Origin: Cryptosporangium aurantiacum
GTDB taxonomy: Bacteria; Actinomycetota; Actinomycetes; Mycobacteriales; Cryptosporangiaceae
Direction of reading: 5' to 3'
Length of the DNA stretch: 64,000 bases
Assembly: GCF_900143005.1 (NCBI RefSeq)
Contig: NZ_FRCS01000012.1
Span: 186,001-250,000 of the forward strand
The first letter of the stretch is position 1; each line of letters starts with the position of its first letter. A model generated the notes under the pieces. That model saw only the letters and a list, made by a program, of their open reading frames with translations. It was not told where the DNA came from and did not search any database. The position numbers and the translations under genes were made by a program. This document shows positions 36,607-45,590 of this stretch, in pieces.

Positions 36607-36902
36607 CGGCTACCGCCGCCGCTGATCTCGCGGATGCGCGGCCGGACGTCGAGCAGATACACCAGCGCCGCGATCAGCGCGATCATCGCGAACAGCATGC
36701 CGAACGCATAGAAGAGGAGCGAGGCGAGCATCGTGCCGCCGATGAGCGCCAGCCAGACGCCCTTCTGCAGCGTTTCGACGGCCGGGAATGCCTCCGCCTT
36801 CTGCAGCAGCGCATGCACGAACGCCCAGGCCTCGAGCCCGAGGCTGACTACCAGGACCACCACATTGATGACCCCGATGACTTGGCCGACCCATCCACCC
36901 AC
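36600..36902 (-). CDS. DUF2516 family membrane protein
   Basis: 100 residues with three hydrophobic spans (VINVVVLVVSLGLEAWAFVH, WLALIGGTMLASLLFYAFGM, FAMIALIAALVYLLDV). DUF2516 proteins are actinobacterial, of unknown function; a homologue sits in the Rv0476 region. Start ATG 36902. Its stop overlaps the start zone of the alpha/beta hydrolase by 7 bases. Confidence 0.85.
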   Translation of the reverse strand: MGGWVGQVIGVINVVVLVVSLGLEAWAFVHALLQKAEAFPAVETLQKGVWLALIGGTMLASLLFYAFGMLFAMIALIAALVYLLDVRPRIREISGGGSRW

Positions 36903-36961
36903 GTGTCCAGCCTACGGGAGTGCGCGAAGTAAGGGGCGTTGACCCGATCAGCCGTTGCCCG

Positions 36962-37636
36962 CTACTTCAGCGAGATCTTGATTTCGTCGTCGTAGTCACC
37001 GACCGGATTCATCAGGAGAGTGGCCGGTGTCTGGTCTTTCGGCAGGTCGAATGCGATGACGCCGGTTGCCGTCTTCTTGGGGTAGATGTTCTCGAACAGC
37101 GGGAGCTGGTTGTCGGGGTTGGCCCGGTACGAGCCCCAGTCGACCGAGGTCTCGCCGCCGTTCTCGTCGACCAGCTTCGTGCCGAAGTCCGTCGGCTTGA
37201 CCGCCTTGGCGCCGGTGTTCTCGAACTTGAGGTCGATCAGGCAGTACTGGCCCTTCTGGTTCTCCTGGGCCGAGTAGCCGCTGCCGATCGACTGGACGCC
37301 GCACCGCGGCTTGCCGGTCACCGTGATCAGCAGGTCGCCCTGCCGGACCGGCTTGCCGATCACCCCGTTGCCGCTGGTCGGAGCGGTGGAGTCGGTGGTG
37401 GTCTCGCCGGTGTCCGTCGCCGCCGGGCTCGAGGAGGTGGGGTCGGCGACGACGCGGTCTTCGCTCGAACCGCGGTTCGAGACGTAGACCGCTGCGGCCA
37501 CGCCGGCGGCGATCATGATCAGCACCACGACCGAGACGATCGCGGCGACGATCAACCCGACCTGACGCTTCTGCTCGGGTGGCTGCGGAGGCTCCCCGTA
37601 GCCGGAGTAGTAGCCGGGCGCCTCGGGCTGTGCCAT
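36962..37636 (-). CDS. DUF4352-type exported protein
   Basis: 224 residues. N-terminus is a Pro/Tyr/Gly-rich cytoplasmic segment (PGYYSGYGEPPQPPEQ), then one span (VGLIVAAIVSVVVLIMIAAG), a Thr/Ser linker, and an Ig-like DUF4352 domain (FENTGAKAVKPTDFGTKLVD). Two Cys (PRCG, QYCLI) may form a disulfide. Start ATG 37636 is chosen as the first Met with the known PGYY-type start. Probably a membrane-anchored lipid- or protein-interaction module; function unknown. Confidence 0.8.
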   Translation of the reverse strand: MAQPEAPGYYSGYGEPPQPPEQKRQVGLIVAAIVSVVVLIMIAAGVAAAVYVSNRGSSEDRVVADPTSSSPAATDTGETTTDSTAPTSGNGVIGKPVRQGDLLITVTGKPRCGVQSIGSGYSAQENQKGQYCLIDLKFENTGAKAVKPTDFGTKLVDENGGETSVDWGSYRANPDNQLPLFENIYPKKTATGVIAFDLPKDQTPATLLMNPVGDYDDEIKISLK

Positions 37637-37723
37637 TGGGAAATACTCCAGAATCCGACGTCCACACGTGACCGCAGCATCCAACCACGCCGCCGTTCGA
37701 TCGCGGAACGGCTTCAGAATTCG

Positions 37724-39406
37724 TTAAGCCTGATGCCGCTCCGCGCTCGCGCTGAGTACCGGACGGCTCGCGTACTGCACCCGGACGCCGGGCGCCTCGT
37801 ACGTCGCGGCCACCCAGGCGGTGCCGCCGAGCTGGTGCCCGTGGCGCATCAGCTCGGCGAGCCGGACGGACAGGCCGGACGGGTCGCCCGCCGCCGACGG
37901 CGGACAGTCGAGCGTCCCCACCGTGAGGTCGACCGGGCGTCCGTACCGGTCTTCGGGGCGGTAGTCGAGCAGCGAACGGATCGTCCGGTCGGCGGTGGCG
38001 CGGTCGGTCAGCAGAACGAACGCTCCGGCGCCGAAATGGCCCAGCCAGTTGCCTCGCCCGGTCGAGGAGGCGACCCGGCGCAGCACCGCAGCGGCCTCGA
38101 CGACCAGCGCGTTGCCTGCCAGGAACCCTTCGGCCTCGATCACCGACTGCCGGTCGATCTCGATCCAGCTGATCGCGACCCCGCCGGGCTCGCGCACGCG
38201 GCGGCGCACGGTCTCGTCGACGACCTTGCCGCTGGGCAGCTCGGTGAGCGGGTCCAGCGAGATCGCGGCGTCGACCTGGTTGCGCTGCGAGGCGGTCAGC
38301 AGGTCGGCGACCCGGACGATGCCGACGCACCGCCCGTCGTGGTCGGCCACCACGAGGTCGTCGTACACCCGGCTGCGGGACCGCGACGTGACCAGCCGGA
38401 TCGCCTCGGCGACCGGCGTGTCCGGCGCGACCAGCCGCGGCTTCACCGCGTGCTGCAGGACGCTGCGCCGGGCGTGCAGCGCGTGCCCGAACGGCCCGCT
38501 GGCCGCCAGCATGAACGTGCCGCGCGGGATGACGCCGGCGATCTGGCCCGCGTCGTCGATCAGGACGACGGTCAGCAGGTCCTCGTCCAGGCCGAACACC
38601 TCGCGGATCTCGTCGCCGGACGCGTCGACGGAGGCGGACATCGCGCGGCGCAGCAGTTCCCGGAGCGTCTGGCCCTCGAACGCGTCGCTGCCGGCCTCGG
38701 CAGCCACCGGCTGTTCGTCGGCGAGCAACGGCGGCACTCCGACGACGTCGCTCCAGTGACTCTCCGGGTCGCCGAAGTAGCTTCCCTGGCCGTAGCCGAC
38801 TCCGATCGAGCGCAGCGTCGAGACCGAGGCAGCGGTGTCCACGCCGGTCGCCATCAGCGTCGCTCCGAGTTTGCGGGCGAACAGCACGGACGCCTCGACC
38901 ACCGCCGACGCCTCGGGGTACTCGCCGAGCGCGGAGACGACGGTCCGGTGGACCTTGATCACCTGCGGGTGGATCGCGGCGAGCACGGAGAGCGACCCGT
39001 GGAACGCACCGACATCGTCGATGCCGATCGAGAACCCGTGTCGACGTAGTGCCGCGCACCGGCGGCGCAGGCTCACCACGTCGGTCATGCAGTGTTGTTC
39101 GGCGAGCAGGAGCGTGACGGTGTCGGGCGCGCGGCGGGTCGCGGCGCAGCGCTCGGCCAGCCGGTCGGGTAAGCCGGCGTCCCGCAGCAGAGCGTCCGGG
39201 TGCAGCGGGAGGTGGACCGCCGTCGGCAGCCCGGCGGCGAGGTCGAGGAGTCGGAGGGCGGCCTGCTCGGCGCCCGGCGGGTAGGCGCTCCCGATCAGGG
39301 AGACCTCGTGCGCCGGGACGCGGCCGCTGAACAAGTCGGCGACCGGCTGGTAGCCGATCGTCCCACCGGAGAACGGTGCGTCGAAATACTGAGTCGATTC
39401 CCCCAC
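37724..39406 (-). CDS. Degenerate EAL-CBS-GGDEF protein
   Basis: 560 residues. Residues 1-230 resemble an EAL domain (IGYQPVADLFSG, later GIDDVGAFHG) but EAL itself is degenerate (AHEVSLIGS). Residues about 250-380 are a CBS pair (GTFMLAASGPFG, DDLVVADHDGRCVGIVRVADLL). The end resembles GGDEF, but the motif is GHFGAGAFVL rather than GGDEF. No membrane span. Likely a c-di-GMP or nucleotide receptor, not an enzyme. Start ATG 39406. Confidence 0.7.
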   Translation of the reverse strand: MGESTQYFDAPFSGGTIGYQPVADLFSGRVPAHEVSLIGSAYPPGAEQAALRLLDLAAGLPTAVHLPLHPDALLRDAGLPDRLAERCAATRRAPDTVTLLLAEQHCMTDVVSLRRRCAALRRHGFSIGIDDVGAFHGSLSVLAAIHPQVIKVHRTVVSALGEYPEASAVVEASVLFARKLGATLMATGVDTAASVSTLRSIGVGYGQGSYFGDPESHWSDVVGVPPLLADEQPVAAEAGSDAFEGQTLRELLRRAMSASVDASGDEIREVFGLDEDLLTVVLIDDAGQIAGVIPRGTFMLAASGPFGHALHARRSVLQHAVKPRLVAPDTPVAEAIRLVTSRSRSRVYDDLVVADHDGRCVGIVRVADLLTASQRNQVDAAISLDPLTELPSGKVVDETVRRRVREPGGVAISWIEIDRQSVIEAEGFLAGNALVVEAAAVLRRVASSTGRGNWLGHFGAGAFVLLTDRATADRTIRSLLDYRPEDRYGRPVDLTVGTLDCPPSAAGDPSGLSVRLAELMRHGHQLGGTAWVAATYEAPGVRVQYASRPVLSASAERHQA

Positions 39407-39533
39407 GGCATCAGTATTCAGCCGCTCCCGTGGCCACAGCTATACCCGCTGACCAGCGTTAACTCTGACTCCGGCCGCCGTTCACCCGGACGACCGCGCT
39501 GCTTTATCCGGGTGACGATCGGGTACTGGCCGA

Positions 39534-39899
39534 TCACCGGGCGAGGCGGCGCGCCAGTAGCCAGCCGAGCGCGATGCCGATCACGTCGGCCAGTGCGTCC
39601 CACGGGCTGGCCGAGCGGTTGAGCGCCGGGGCGGCTTGCACGACCTCGGAGACGACCGCGTACAGCGCCAGCGTCGGCAGCAGCCACGCCGCCCGCACCC
39701 CGGCACGACTGCCGGTCAGCGCCAACGCGGCGAACAACGCGCCGTGCACGAGCTTGTCGGTTCCAGGCGGGAACCCGGAGGGAACATCATCATTAGGAAG
39801 AAAAAGAACAAAGAGACTAATAACGATTACGACGACGAAGGACGCCTGCCCGCTGCGGCGCGCCTTCTCAGCTTTACCTAGCATCTCCTTGCGAAACAC
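39534..39899 (-). CDS. VanZ-family membrane protein
   Basis: 121 residues with VanZ layout: span 1 (FVVVIVISLFVLFLP), the DKLVHGALFAALAL motif, later spans, and DALADVIGIALGWLL near the C-terminus. VanZ-like proteins often modify resistance to cell-wall drugs, but general function is unknown. The region encoding span 1 is AT-rich (about 39785-39840) and uses rare codons. GTG 39899 or ATG 39884 may be the start; the former leaves only 33 bases to the divergent DUF47 gene. Confidence 0.8.
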   Translation of the reverse strand: MFRKEMLGKAEKARRSGQASFVVVIVISLFVLFLPNDDVPSGFPPGTDKLVHGALFAALALTGSRAGVRAAWLLPTLALYAVVSEVVQAAPALNRSASPWDALADVIGIALGWLLARRLAR

Positions 39900-39932
39900 C
39901 TTCCCTACACCTCGACGTCACCAGGGGTTCAC

Positions 39933-40559
39933 GTGCGCTTCCGGCTCCGCCCCACCGAGACCGTCTTTTACGACTTCTTCAGCCAGGCCGCCGACAACCT
40001 GGTGAAGGGGGCGGACATCCTCGGTGAGCTCAGCCTGCCCACCCCGGACTTCCAGTCGATCTCCGACCGGCTCAAGGAAATCGAGCACGCCAACGACGAG
40101 GTTACGCACGAACTGCTGCGGAAGCTGAACTCGACATTCGTGACGCCGTTCGACCGCGAGGACATCTACCGGCTGGGCTCGCTGCTCGACGACGTCATGG
40201 ACCACATGGAGGGCGCCGGAAACCTGGTCTACCTCTACGGCCTCTCGCAACTGCCCAACCTGCCCCGGGAGATGCACGAGCTGATCGAGACGCTCAGCCG
40301 CGCGGCCCAGCTCACCGCGTCCGCGATGCCGCGCCTGCAGTCGCTCAAGGACCTCGAGTCGTACTGGATCGAGGCCAACCGGATCGAGAACGAGGGTGAC
40401 CACGCGTACCGGATGCTGCTCGTCCGGCTGTTCAGCGGGGAGTACGACGCGCTGACCGTGATGAAGCTCAAGGAGGTGGCCGACGAGCTGGAGGCGGCCG
40501 CCGATGCGTTCGAGCACGTCGCGAACACGGTCGAGACGATCGCCGTCAAGGAGTCCTGA
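39933..40559 (+). CDS. DUF47-family PhoU-like accessory of Pit
   Basis: 208-residue helical-bundle protein (PTETVFYDFFSQAADNLVKG; FDREDIYRLGSLLDDVMDHM). DUF47 proteins are paired with Pit and are thought to control low-affinity phosphate or metal-phosphate uptake. GTG start with CCAGGGG upstream. Four bases separate it from pit, so they are one operon. Divergent VanZ gene is very near. Confidence 0.92.
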   Translation: MRFRLRPTETVFYDFFSQAADNLVKGADILGELSLPTPDFQSISDRLKEIEHANDEVTHELLRKLNSTFVTPFDREDIYRLGSLLDDVMDHMEGAGNLVYLYGLSQLPNLPREMHELIETLSRAAQLTASAMPRLQSLKDLESYWIEANRIENEGDHAYRMLLVRLFSGEYDALTVMKLKEVADELEAAADAFEHVANTVETIAVKES

Positions 40560-40562
40560 CCG

Positions 40563-41558
40563 GTGGAGATCCTCCCGGTCCTCGCGATCATCGTCATCGC
40601 GCTGGCGTTCGACTACACCAACGGTTTCCACGACGCAGCGAACGCGATCGCCACGTCGGTCTCCACCCGCGCGCTCACGCCGAGAGCCGCGCTGATCATG
40701 GCCGCGGTGGCCAACTTCGCCGGTGCGCTGCTCGGCACCGACGTCGCCAAGACCGTCGGCGAGGGCATCGTCTCGGCCCCGACCGGCGGCGAAGGCCTGC
40801 TGCTGGTGTTCAGCGCACTGTTCGGTGCGATCGTCTGGAACCTCATCACGTGGTACTTCGGGCTACCGTCGTCGTCCTCACACGCGCTGATCGGCGGCCT
40901 GGTAGGTGCGGCGCTCTCCTCCGACGCGATCGTCAAGTGGGCCGGCGTCTTCGACAAGGTCGTCATCCCGATGATCTTCTCGCCGCTCGTCGGCTTCGGC
41001 CTCGGATACCTTCTGATGCTCGCGATCCTCTGGGCGTTCCGGCGGGCGCACCCGGCGAAGATGAGCCGGGGCTTCCGGTACGCCCAGACCGTCTCGGCCG
41101 GCGCGATGGCGCTCGGGCACGGCCTGCAGGATGCCCAGAAGACGATGGGCGTGATCGTCCTGGCGCTGGTCGTCGGCGGATACCAGACGGGTTTCGAGGT
41201 GCCGCTCTGGGTGGTCACCGTGGTCGCGTTGGCACTCGCGGCCGGGACGTACGCCGGTGGGTGGCGGATCATGCGGACGCTCGGCCGCCGGATCATCCAC
41301 CTCGACCCGCCTCGCGGTTTCGCCGCCGAGACGGCCGGCGCGGCCGTGCTCTACACGACTGCGTACGTGTTCCACGTGCCGATCTCGACGACGCACACGA
41401 TCACCTCGTCGGTGATGGGTGTCGGGGCGACGAAGCGGCTGTCGGCGGTGCGGTGGGGTGTTGCGACGAACATCGTCACGGCCTGGGTGCTGACGATTCC
41501 CGCCGCGGCGCTGGTGGCCGCCGCCCTCGAATCGATCCTCCACCCTCTGATGTTCTGA
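40563..41558 (+). CDS. pit: Inorganic phosphate transporter Pit
   Basis: 331 residues, multi-span. Duplicated PiT signature: FDYTNGFHDAANAIATSVST at the N-terminus and the second GxxxxxxAQxxMG-type part GAMALGHGLQDAQKTMGVIV. Carries metal-phosphate with protons; low affinity, used when phosphate is ample. Works with the DUF47 protein. The window also has the high-affinity pst genes, so both uptake types are beside each other. Confidence 0.94.
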   Translation: MEILPVLAIIVIALAFDYTNGFHDAANAIATSVSTRALTPRAALIMAAVANFAGALLGTDVAKTVGEGIVSAPTGGEGLLLVFSALFGAIVWNLITWYFGLPSSSSHALIGGLVGAALSSDAIVKWAGVFDKVVIPMIFSPLVGFGLGYLLMLAILWAFRRAHPAKMSRGFRYAQTVSAGAMALGHGLQDAQKTMGVIVLALVVGGYQTGFEVPLWVVTVVALALAAGTYAGGWRIMRTLGRRIIHLDPPRGFAAETAGAAVLYTTAYVFHVPISTTHTITSSVMGVGATKRLSAVRWGVATNIVTAWVLTIPAAALVAAALESILHPLMF

Positions 41559-41635
41559 AACAGGTTCACTCGTACCACCGAGTTGCGCTAGCCTCGCCTC
41601 GTCGGTTGTTATCGTGCACGCGAGGAGGAGTCGAC

Positions 41636-42229
41636 ATGATCGCGCTGCCGTATGACTGGCACCAGCCACCGTCCGGTGTCTGGACCCTGCGTGATGTCGA
41701 GCGCCTCCCCGAAGGCTCCCGGGTCGAGGTCATCGATGGAGCCTTGACCGTGAATCCGAGCCCCCTCCCGATTCACCAGCGGATCAGTCGTCGGCTGGCG
41801 AATGCGATCGAGCGCCAGCTTCCGCCCCGATGGCAAGTCGAGATCGAAATCGATGTCCTGCTCAACCTGGAGCCGCTGGACTACGTCGCTCCCGACGTGG
41901 TGGTGTTCGGCGCCGACGTGCCGTTGACGACCCGACCCATCCCGGCCGAACAGTTCGCGCTCGTCGTCGAAGTGGTGTCGCCCGGCTCCCGGCGTCGAGA
42001 CCGCGGAAGCAAGCCGCTCATTTATGCCCACGCCGGCGTGCCCTATTACTGGCGGATCGAGGGCGAGCCGGTCGGCGCCAAGGGGCCGACGGTGCACGTG
42101 TTCAGCGAGCCGGGCGACGACGGATACCGCGACGAGCAGGCCTACACCGGGCGGTTGCGCACACGCTCGCCGTTCCCGATCGAGCTCGATCTGGACGAGT
42201 TGGAGCGGTCGAAGGACAAGCGCTCCTAG
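41636..42229 (+). CDS. Uma2-family (DUF820) putative nuclease
   Basis: 197 residues, restriction-endonuclease-like PD-(D/E)xK fold: APDVVVFGADVP supplies the Asp, and FALVVEVVSPGSRRRDRGSK gives E-x-V with the Lys of GSKPLIYAHAG. ATG 41636 follows GAGGAGGAG. These genes are scattered in actinobacteria and often multi-copy; cellular role unknown. Its stop overlaps the convergent phoU by 4 bases. A lone gene without toxin or methylase neighbours. Confidence 0.85.
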   Translation: MIALPYDWHQPPSGVWTLRDVERLPEGSRVEVIDGALTVNPSPLPIHQRISRRLANAIERQLPPRWQVEIEIDVLLNLEPLDYVAPDVVVFGADVPLTTRPIPAEQFALVVEVVSPGSRRRDRGSKPLIYAHAGVPYYWRIEGEPVGAKGPTVHVFSEPGDDGYRDEQAYTGRLRTRSPFPIELDLDELERSKDKRS

Positions 42230-42888
42230 CTGAGTTTTTCGTCGCGTTCTCGGGGGAGCTCGCCGGTGACCAGGTAGACGACGCCGTCGGCGATCGAGAC
42301 CGCGTGGTCGGCGAACCGCTCGTAATACCGCCCCAGCAGCGCCACGTCGATCGCCGACTCGACGCCGTACGGCCAGTTGTCGAGCAGCATCCGGAACAGC
42401 GTCCGGCGCAGGCCGTCCATCGCATCGTCGTCGATTGCGAGCCGTCCGGCGTCCGCAGCGTCCGTGGAGTGCAGCACCGCACCGGCGCTCTGTGCCATCC
42501 GGGTCGCGACCTCGCCCATCCGCCGGATCAGCGGGAACAACTCGTCCGGCACGGCGTACGCGGGGTGCCGCCGCACGGCCACCTTCGCGACGTGGTTGGC
42601 CAACGACCCCATCCGGTGGATGTCACCGCCGACCTTGATCGCCATCACCATCGTGCGCAGATCACTGGCCACCGGCTGCTGCAGAGCCAGCACCTCGTAC
42701 GTCTGGTCCTCCACCGCGCGGCGCGCGGCCTCGAGCCGCCCGGCCTGCGCCGCCACGTCTTCGGCGACCACGAGGTCGGCACCGAGCAGCGCGACGGTCG
42801 CCCGTTCCATCGCGGCCGCGGCCATGTCCGTCATATCGGCCAGCGCTCCGCGGATCGCGTCCAGCTGGCCGTGAAATCCCTCGCGCAC
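42226..42888 (-). CDS. phoU: PhoU family protein (copy 2)
   Basis: 220 residues of PhoU fold (DIHRMGSLANHVAKVAVRRH; RYYERFADHAVSIADG). Metal-binding signatures are partly altered: the first reads HRMGSLANHV with Ser where many PhoU have Asp, while the second keeps E-x3-D. Shares the leftward direction with a third phoU and pst genes, separated by a hairpin. Likely controls Pst or the SenX3 kinase; division of labour unclear. Confidence 0.9.
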   Translation of the reverse strand: MREGFHGQLDAIRGALADMTDMAAAAMERATVALLGADLVVAEDVAAQAGRLEAARRAVEDQTYEVLALQQPVASDLRTMVMAIKVGGDIHRMGSLANHVAKVAVRRHPAYAVPDELFPLIRRMGEVATRMAQSAGAVLHSTDAADAGRLAIDDDAMDGLRRTLFRMLLDNWPYGVESAIDVALLGRYYERFADHAVSIADGVVYLVTGELPRERDEKLS

Positions 42889-42948
42889 CTGTCACCCTTC
42901 GAGCAGCCCCGACGCCGACGCCGGACGGCAGGATCGCCGAAACATACC

Positions 42949-42990
42949 CGCGCCCGGCCCACCCAACCGAAGTCGGGCGGACCGGGCGCG
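42949..42990. terminator. Hairpin between the two phoU genes
   Basis: CGCGCCCGG (42949-42957) and CCGGGCGCG (42982-42990) form a perfect 9-base stem with a 24-base loop, between the ends of phoU copy 3 and copy 2. It could reduce read-through. Confidence 0.55.
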
Positions 42991-43003
42991 GCCGGGCTCG
43001 AAC

Positions 43004-43648
43004 TCAGGCCTCGGCGGCCACGCCGGTGACGAGGTACACCACCGCGTCGGCGATCGCGACCGCGTGGTCGGCGAACCGCTCGTAGTATCGCCCGAGCAGC
43101 GCGGCGTCGGCGGCAGCCTCGGCGCCGTGCGGCCAGTCGCCGGCGATCTGGCGGAACAGGTCCAGACGCAACCGGTCGACGGTGTCGTCCTTGCTCGCCA
43201 GGCGAGCCGCGTCCTCGGTGTCCCGCGAACGCAGCGCCGCCGCCGCGTCGACCGCCATCTCCCGGGCGACCTCACCCATCTGCCGGAAGACCGGCGCGAG
43301 CGAGTCCGGGACGACCGACGCGGGGTGCCGCCGCTCGGCGGTCTCGGCGACGTGCGCGGCCAGCGAACCCATCCGCTCGATGTTGGCCCCGAGCCGGACG
43401 ACCGTCACCAGCACCCGCAGGTCGGACGCCACCGGTGCCTGCAGTGCCAGCAGGTGGTAGGCGTTGCTTTCGAGCTCGGCCAGGCGCGTCCGTAACGCCT
43501 GGTTCTGCTCCAGAGCGGTCTTGGCCGCGGTCAGGTCGGCCTCGAGCAGCGCCACGGTGGCGCGCTCGATCGCCGCCGCAGCACCGTCGGCCAGCTCCGC
43601 GAGGGTGTCCTCGGCCGCCGCCAAGGCATTACGGAATTCATCCCGCAC
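43004..43648 (-). CDS. phoU: PhoU family protein (copy 3)
   Basis: 214 residues, PhoU fold (NIERMGSLAAHVAETAERRH; RYYERFADHAVAIADA). Like copy 2 it has Ser-Leu-Ala in the first signature. It follows pstB by 36 bases on the same strand and is the copy most likely to be the Pst partner, as mycobacterial phoY2 sits beside phoT (pstB). Start ATG 43648. Confidence 0.92.
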   Translation of the reverse strand: MRDEFRNALAAAEDTLAELADGAAAAIERATVALLEADLTAAKTALEQNQALRTRLAELESNAYHLLALQAPVASDLRVLVTVVRLGANIERMGSLAAHVAETAERRHPASVVPDSLAPVFRQMGEVAREMAVDAAAALRSRDTEDAARLASKDDTVDRLRLDLFRQIAGDWPHGAEAAADAALLGRYYERFADHAVAIADAVVYLVTGVAAEA

Positions 43649-43684
43649 GGGAATGTCTCCTGAGGTAGAGGTGGGCGTCGGCGA

Positions 43685-44461
43685 TCAGCCGAAGCGACCC
43701 GTGATGTAGTCCTCGGTGCGCTTGTCGGTGGGGTTGGTGAAGATCTTCTGGGTGTCGTCCATCTCCACGAGCTTGCCGGGCTTGCCGACGGCGGAGAGGT
43801 TGAAGAAGCCGGTCCGCTCGCTGACACGCGCGGCCTGCTGCATGTTGTGCGTGACGATCACGATCGTGTAGTCGGTCTTGAGCTGCTGGATCAGGTCCTC
43901 GATGGCCAGCGTCGAGATCGGGTCCAGCGCCGAGCACGGCTCGTCCATCAGCAGGACCTCCGGCTCGACCGCGATCGCGCGGGCGATGCAGAGCCGCTGC
44001 TGCTGACCACCGGAGAGGCCGGCACCGGGCTTCTTCAGCCGGTCCTTGACCTCGTTCCAGAGGTTCGCGCCCTTGAGCGACTTCTCCACGGTGTCGTCCA
44101 GGACGCTCTTCTTCTGCCGGCCCTGGAGCTTCAGGCCCGCGATGACGTTGTCGTAAATCGACATCGTCGGGAACGGGTTCGGGCGCTGGAACACCATGCC
44201 GATCGTGCGGCGGACGTTCACCGGGTCGACCGAGGAAGCGTAGATGTCCTCGCCCTCCAGCAGCACCTTGCCCTCGACCCGCGCACCCGGGATGACCTCG
44301 TGCATCCGGTTGAGCGTGCGCAGCACGGTGGACTTACCGCAGCCGGACGGGCCGATGAACGCGGTGACCGAGCGCGGCTCGATCGACATCGACACGCCCT
44401 CGACCGCGAGGAAGCTGCCGTAGTAGATGTTGACGTCTTTGACTTCGATCGCCTTGGACAT
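43685..44461 (-). CDS. pstB: Phosphate ABC transporter ATPase PstB
   Basis: 258 residues, ATPase of the high-affinity phosphate importer. Walker [10 protein letters not shown] near residue 36-44, signature LSGGQQQRL, Walker [14 protein letters not shown]-loop [10 protein letters not shown], all intact. It starts 50 bases after pstA. Works as dimer with PstA-PstC on the cytoplasmic face; PstS delivers phosphate. Confidence 0.97.
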   Translation of the reverse strand: MSKAIEVKDVNIYYGSFLAVEGVSMSIEPRSVTAFIGPSGCGKSTVLRTLNRMHEVIPGARVEGKVLLEGEDIYASSVDPVNVRRTIGMVFQRPNPFPTMSIYDNVIAGLKLQGRQKKSVLDDTVEKSLKGANLWNEVKDRLKKPGAGLSGGQQQRLCIARAIAVEPEVLLMDEPCSALDPISTLAIEDLIQQLKTDYTIVIVTHNMQQAARVSERTGFFNLSAVGKPGKLVEMDDTQKIFTNPTDKRTEDYITGRFG

Positions 44462-44511
44462 GGCGGTGCCTCTTTCGGGGTTACGTCAGGGGTTGGACCG
44501 GCGGCGCCGAC

Positions 44512-45588
44512 TCAGCCACGGGCCTTGGTGAACCGCCCGACGAACCGGGCGAGCAGGTTGAAGATCATGATGATCGCGATCAGCGTGACCGCCGCGCCCC
44601 ACGCACGGGCGGTGCCCGGCGCGTCCGCGTTGCCGGCCGCGCTGCCGAGCTGCGAGTAGATGAACGTCGGCAGCGTCGACATGGCATCCGTGGTCGGATC
44701 GAAGTTGATCTTTGCCTGGGTGCCGACGAGCAGCAGCAGCGGTGCGGTCTCGCCCATCGCACGGGCGATCGCCAGCATGACGCCGGTGACGATGCCGCTG
44801 AACGCGGTCGGCAGCACGACCCGGACGATCGTCTTCCACTTCGGCACACCGAGCGCGTACGACGCCTCACGCAGCTCGTGCGGGACCAGTCGGAGGATCT
44901 CCTCGGTCGACCGGACGATGACCGGCAGCATCAGGATGACCAGCGAGAGCGCACCGGCGAACCCGGACTTCTGGAAGCCGAGGGTGAGCAGCCAGAACGT
45001 GAAGATGAACAGACCCGCGACGATCGAGGGGATACCGGTCATGACGTCGACGAAGAAGCTGACCAGCCGGGCGAACTTCTTCCCCTCGCCGTACTCGACC
45101 AGGTAGACCGCGGTCAGGACGCCGATCGGCACCGCGAACACGGCCGCGATCCCGGTGACGATCAGCGTGCCGATGATCGCGTGGTACGCGCCGCCGCCGA
45201 AGCTGTCCTCGCTGATCGTGAACATCGAGTGGGTGAGGAACCCACCGTTGATGACGCTGAGGCCCTTGGACAGCGTGTAGTAGATGATCGAGAACAGCGG
45301 CGCGATCGCGAGGATGAACGCCGAGTAGACGAACGTCGTGAACAGCCGGTCGGTCGCCTGCCTGCGGCCCTCGACCGCGAAGCTGACGCCGGTCAGCACG
45401 AGGACGAACAGCAGCGCCGACAGCACCGCGAACCGGGCCACGTTGAAGCTGTCGCCGGTGAACGCGAAGATCAGCGCACTGAGGACGATGGAGCCGGCGC
45501 CGATCGCCCACGTGGACCAGTTCGGCAACTTCTGCCCGCGGAGATTGCTCTCCCGCAGCTCGTCGGGGGAAGCCTGGAGAGTAGCCAT
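44512..45588 (-). CDS. pstA: Phosphate ABC transporter permease PstA
   Basis: 358 residues with six or more spans. EAA loop ELREASYALGVPKWKTIVRV with LPTAFSGIVTGV after it, the ATPase contact. The N-terminus is longer than E. coli PstA by two extra spans, as is usual in actinobacteria. ATG 45588 is 3 bases from the pstC stop. A longer in-frame reading exists upstream but lies over pstC and is rejected. Confidence 0.95.
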   Translation of the reverse strand: MATLQASPDELRESNLRGQKLPNWSTWAIGAGSIVLSALIFAFTGDSFNVARFAVLSALLFVLVLTGVSFAVEGRRQATDRLFTTFVYSAFILAIAPLFSIIYYTLSKGLSVINGGFLTHSMFTISEDSFGGGAYHAIIGTLIVTGIAAVFAVPIGVLTAVYLVEYGEGKKFARLVSFFVDVMTGIPSIVAGLFIFTFWLLTLGFQKSGFAGALSLVILMLPVIVRSTEEILRLVPHELREASYALGVPKWKTIVRVVLPTAFSGIVTGVMLAIARAMGETAPLLLLVGTQAKINFDPTTDAMSTLPTFIYSQLGSAAGNADAPGTARAWGAAVTLIAIIMIFNLLARFVGRFTKARG

Positions 45589-45590
45589 GA

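Noticed and set aside
41636-42229. Uma2 nuclease as part of a defence island
   Set aside because: Neighbours are phosphate genes; no methylase, toxin or helicase partner.
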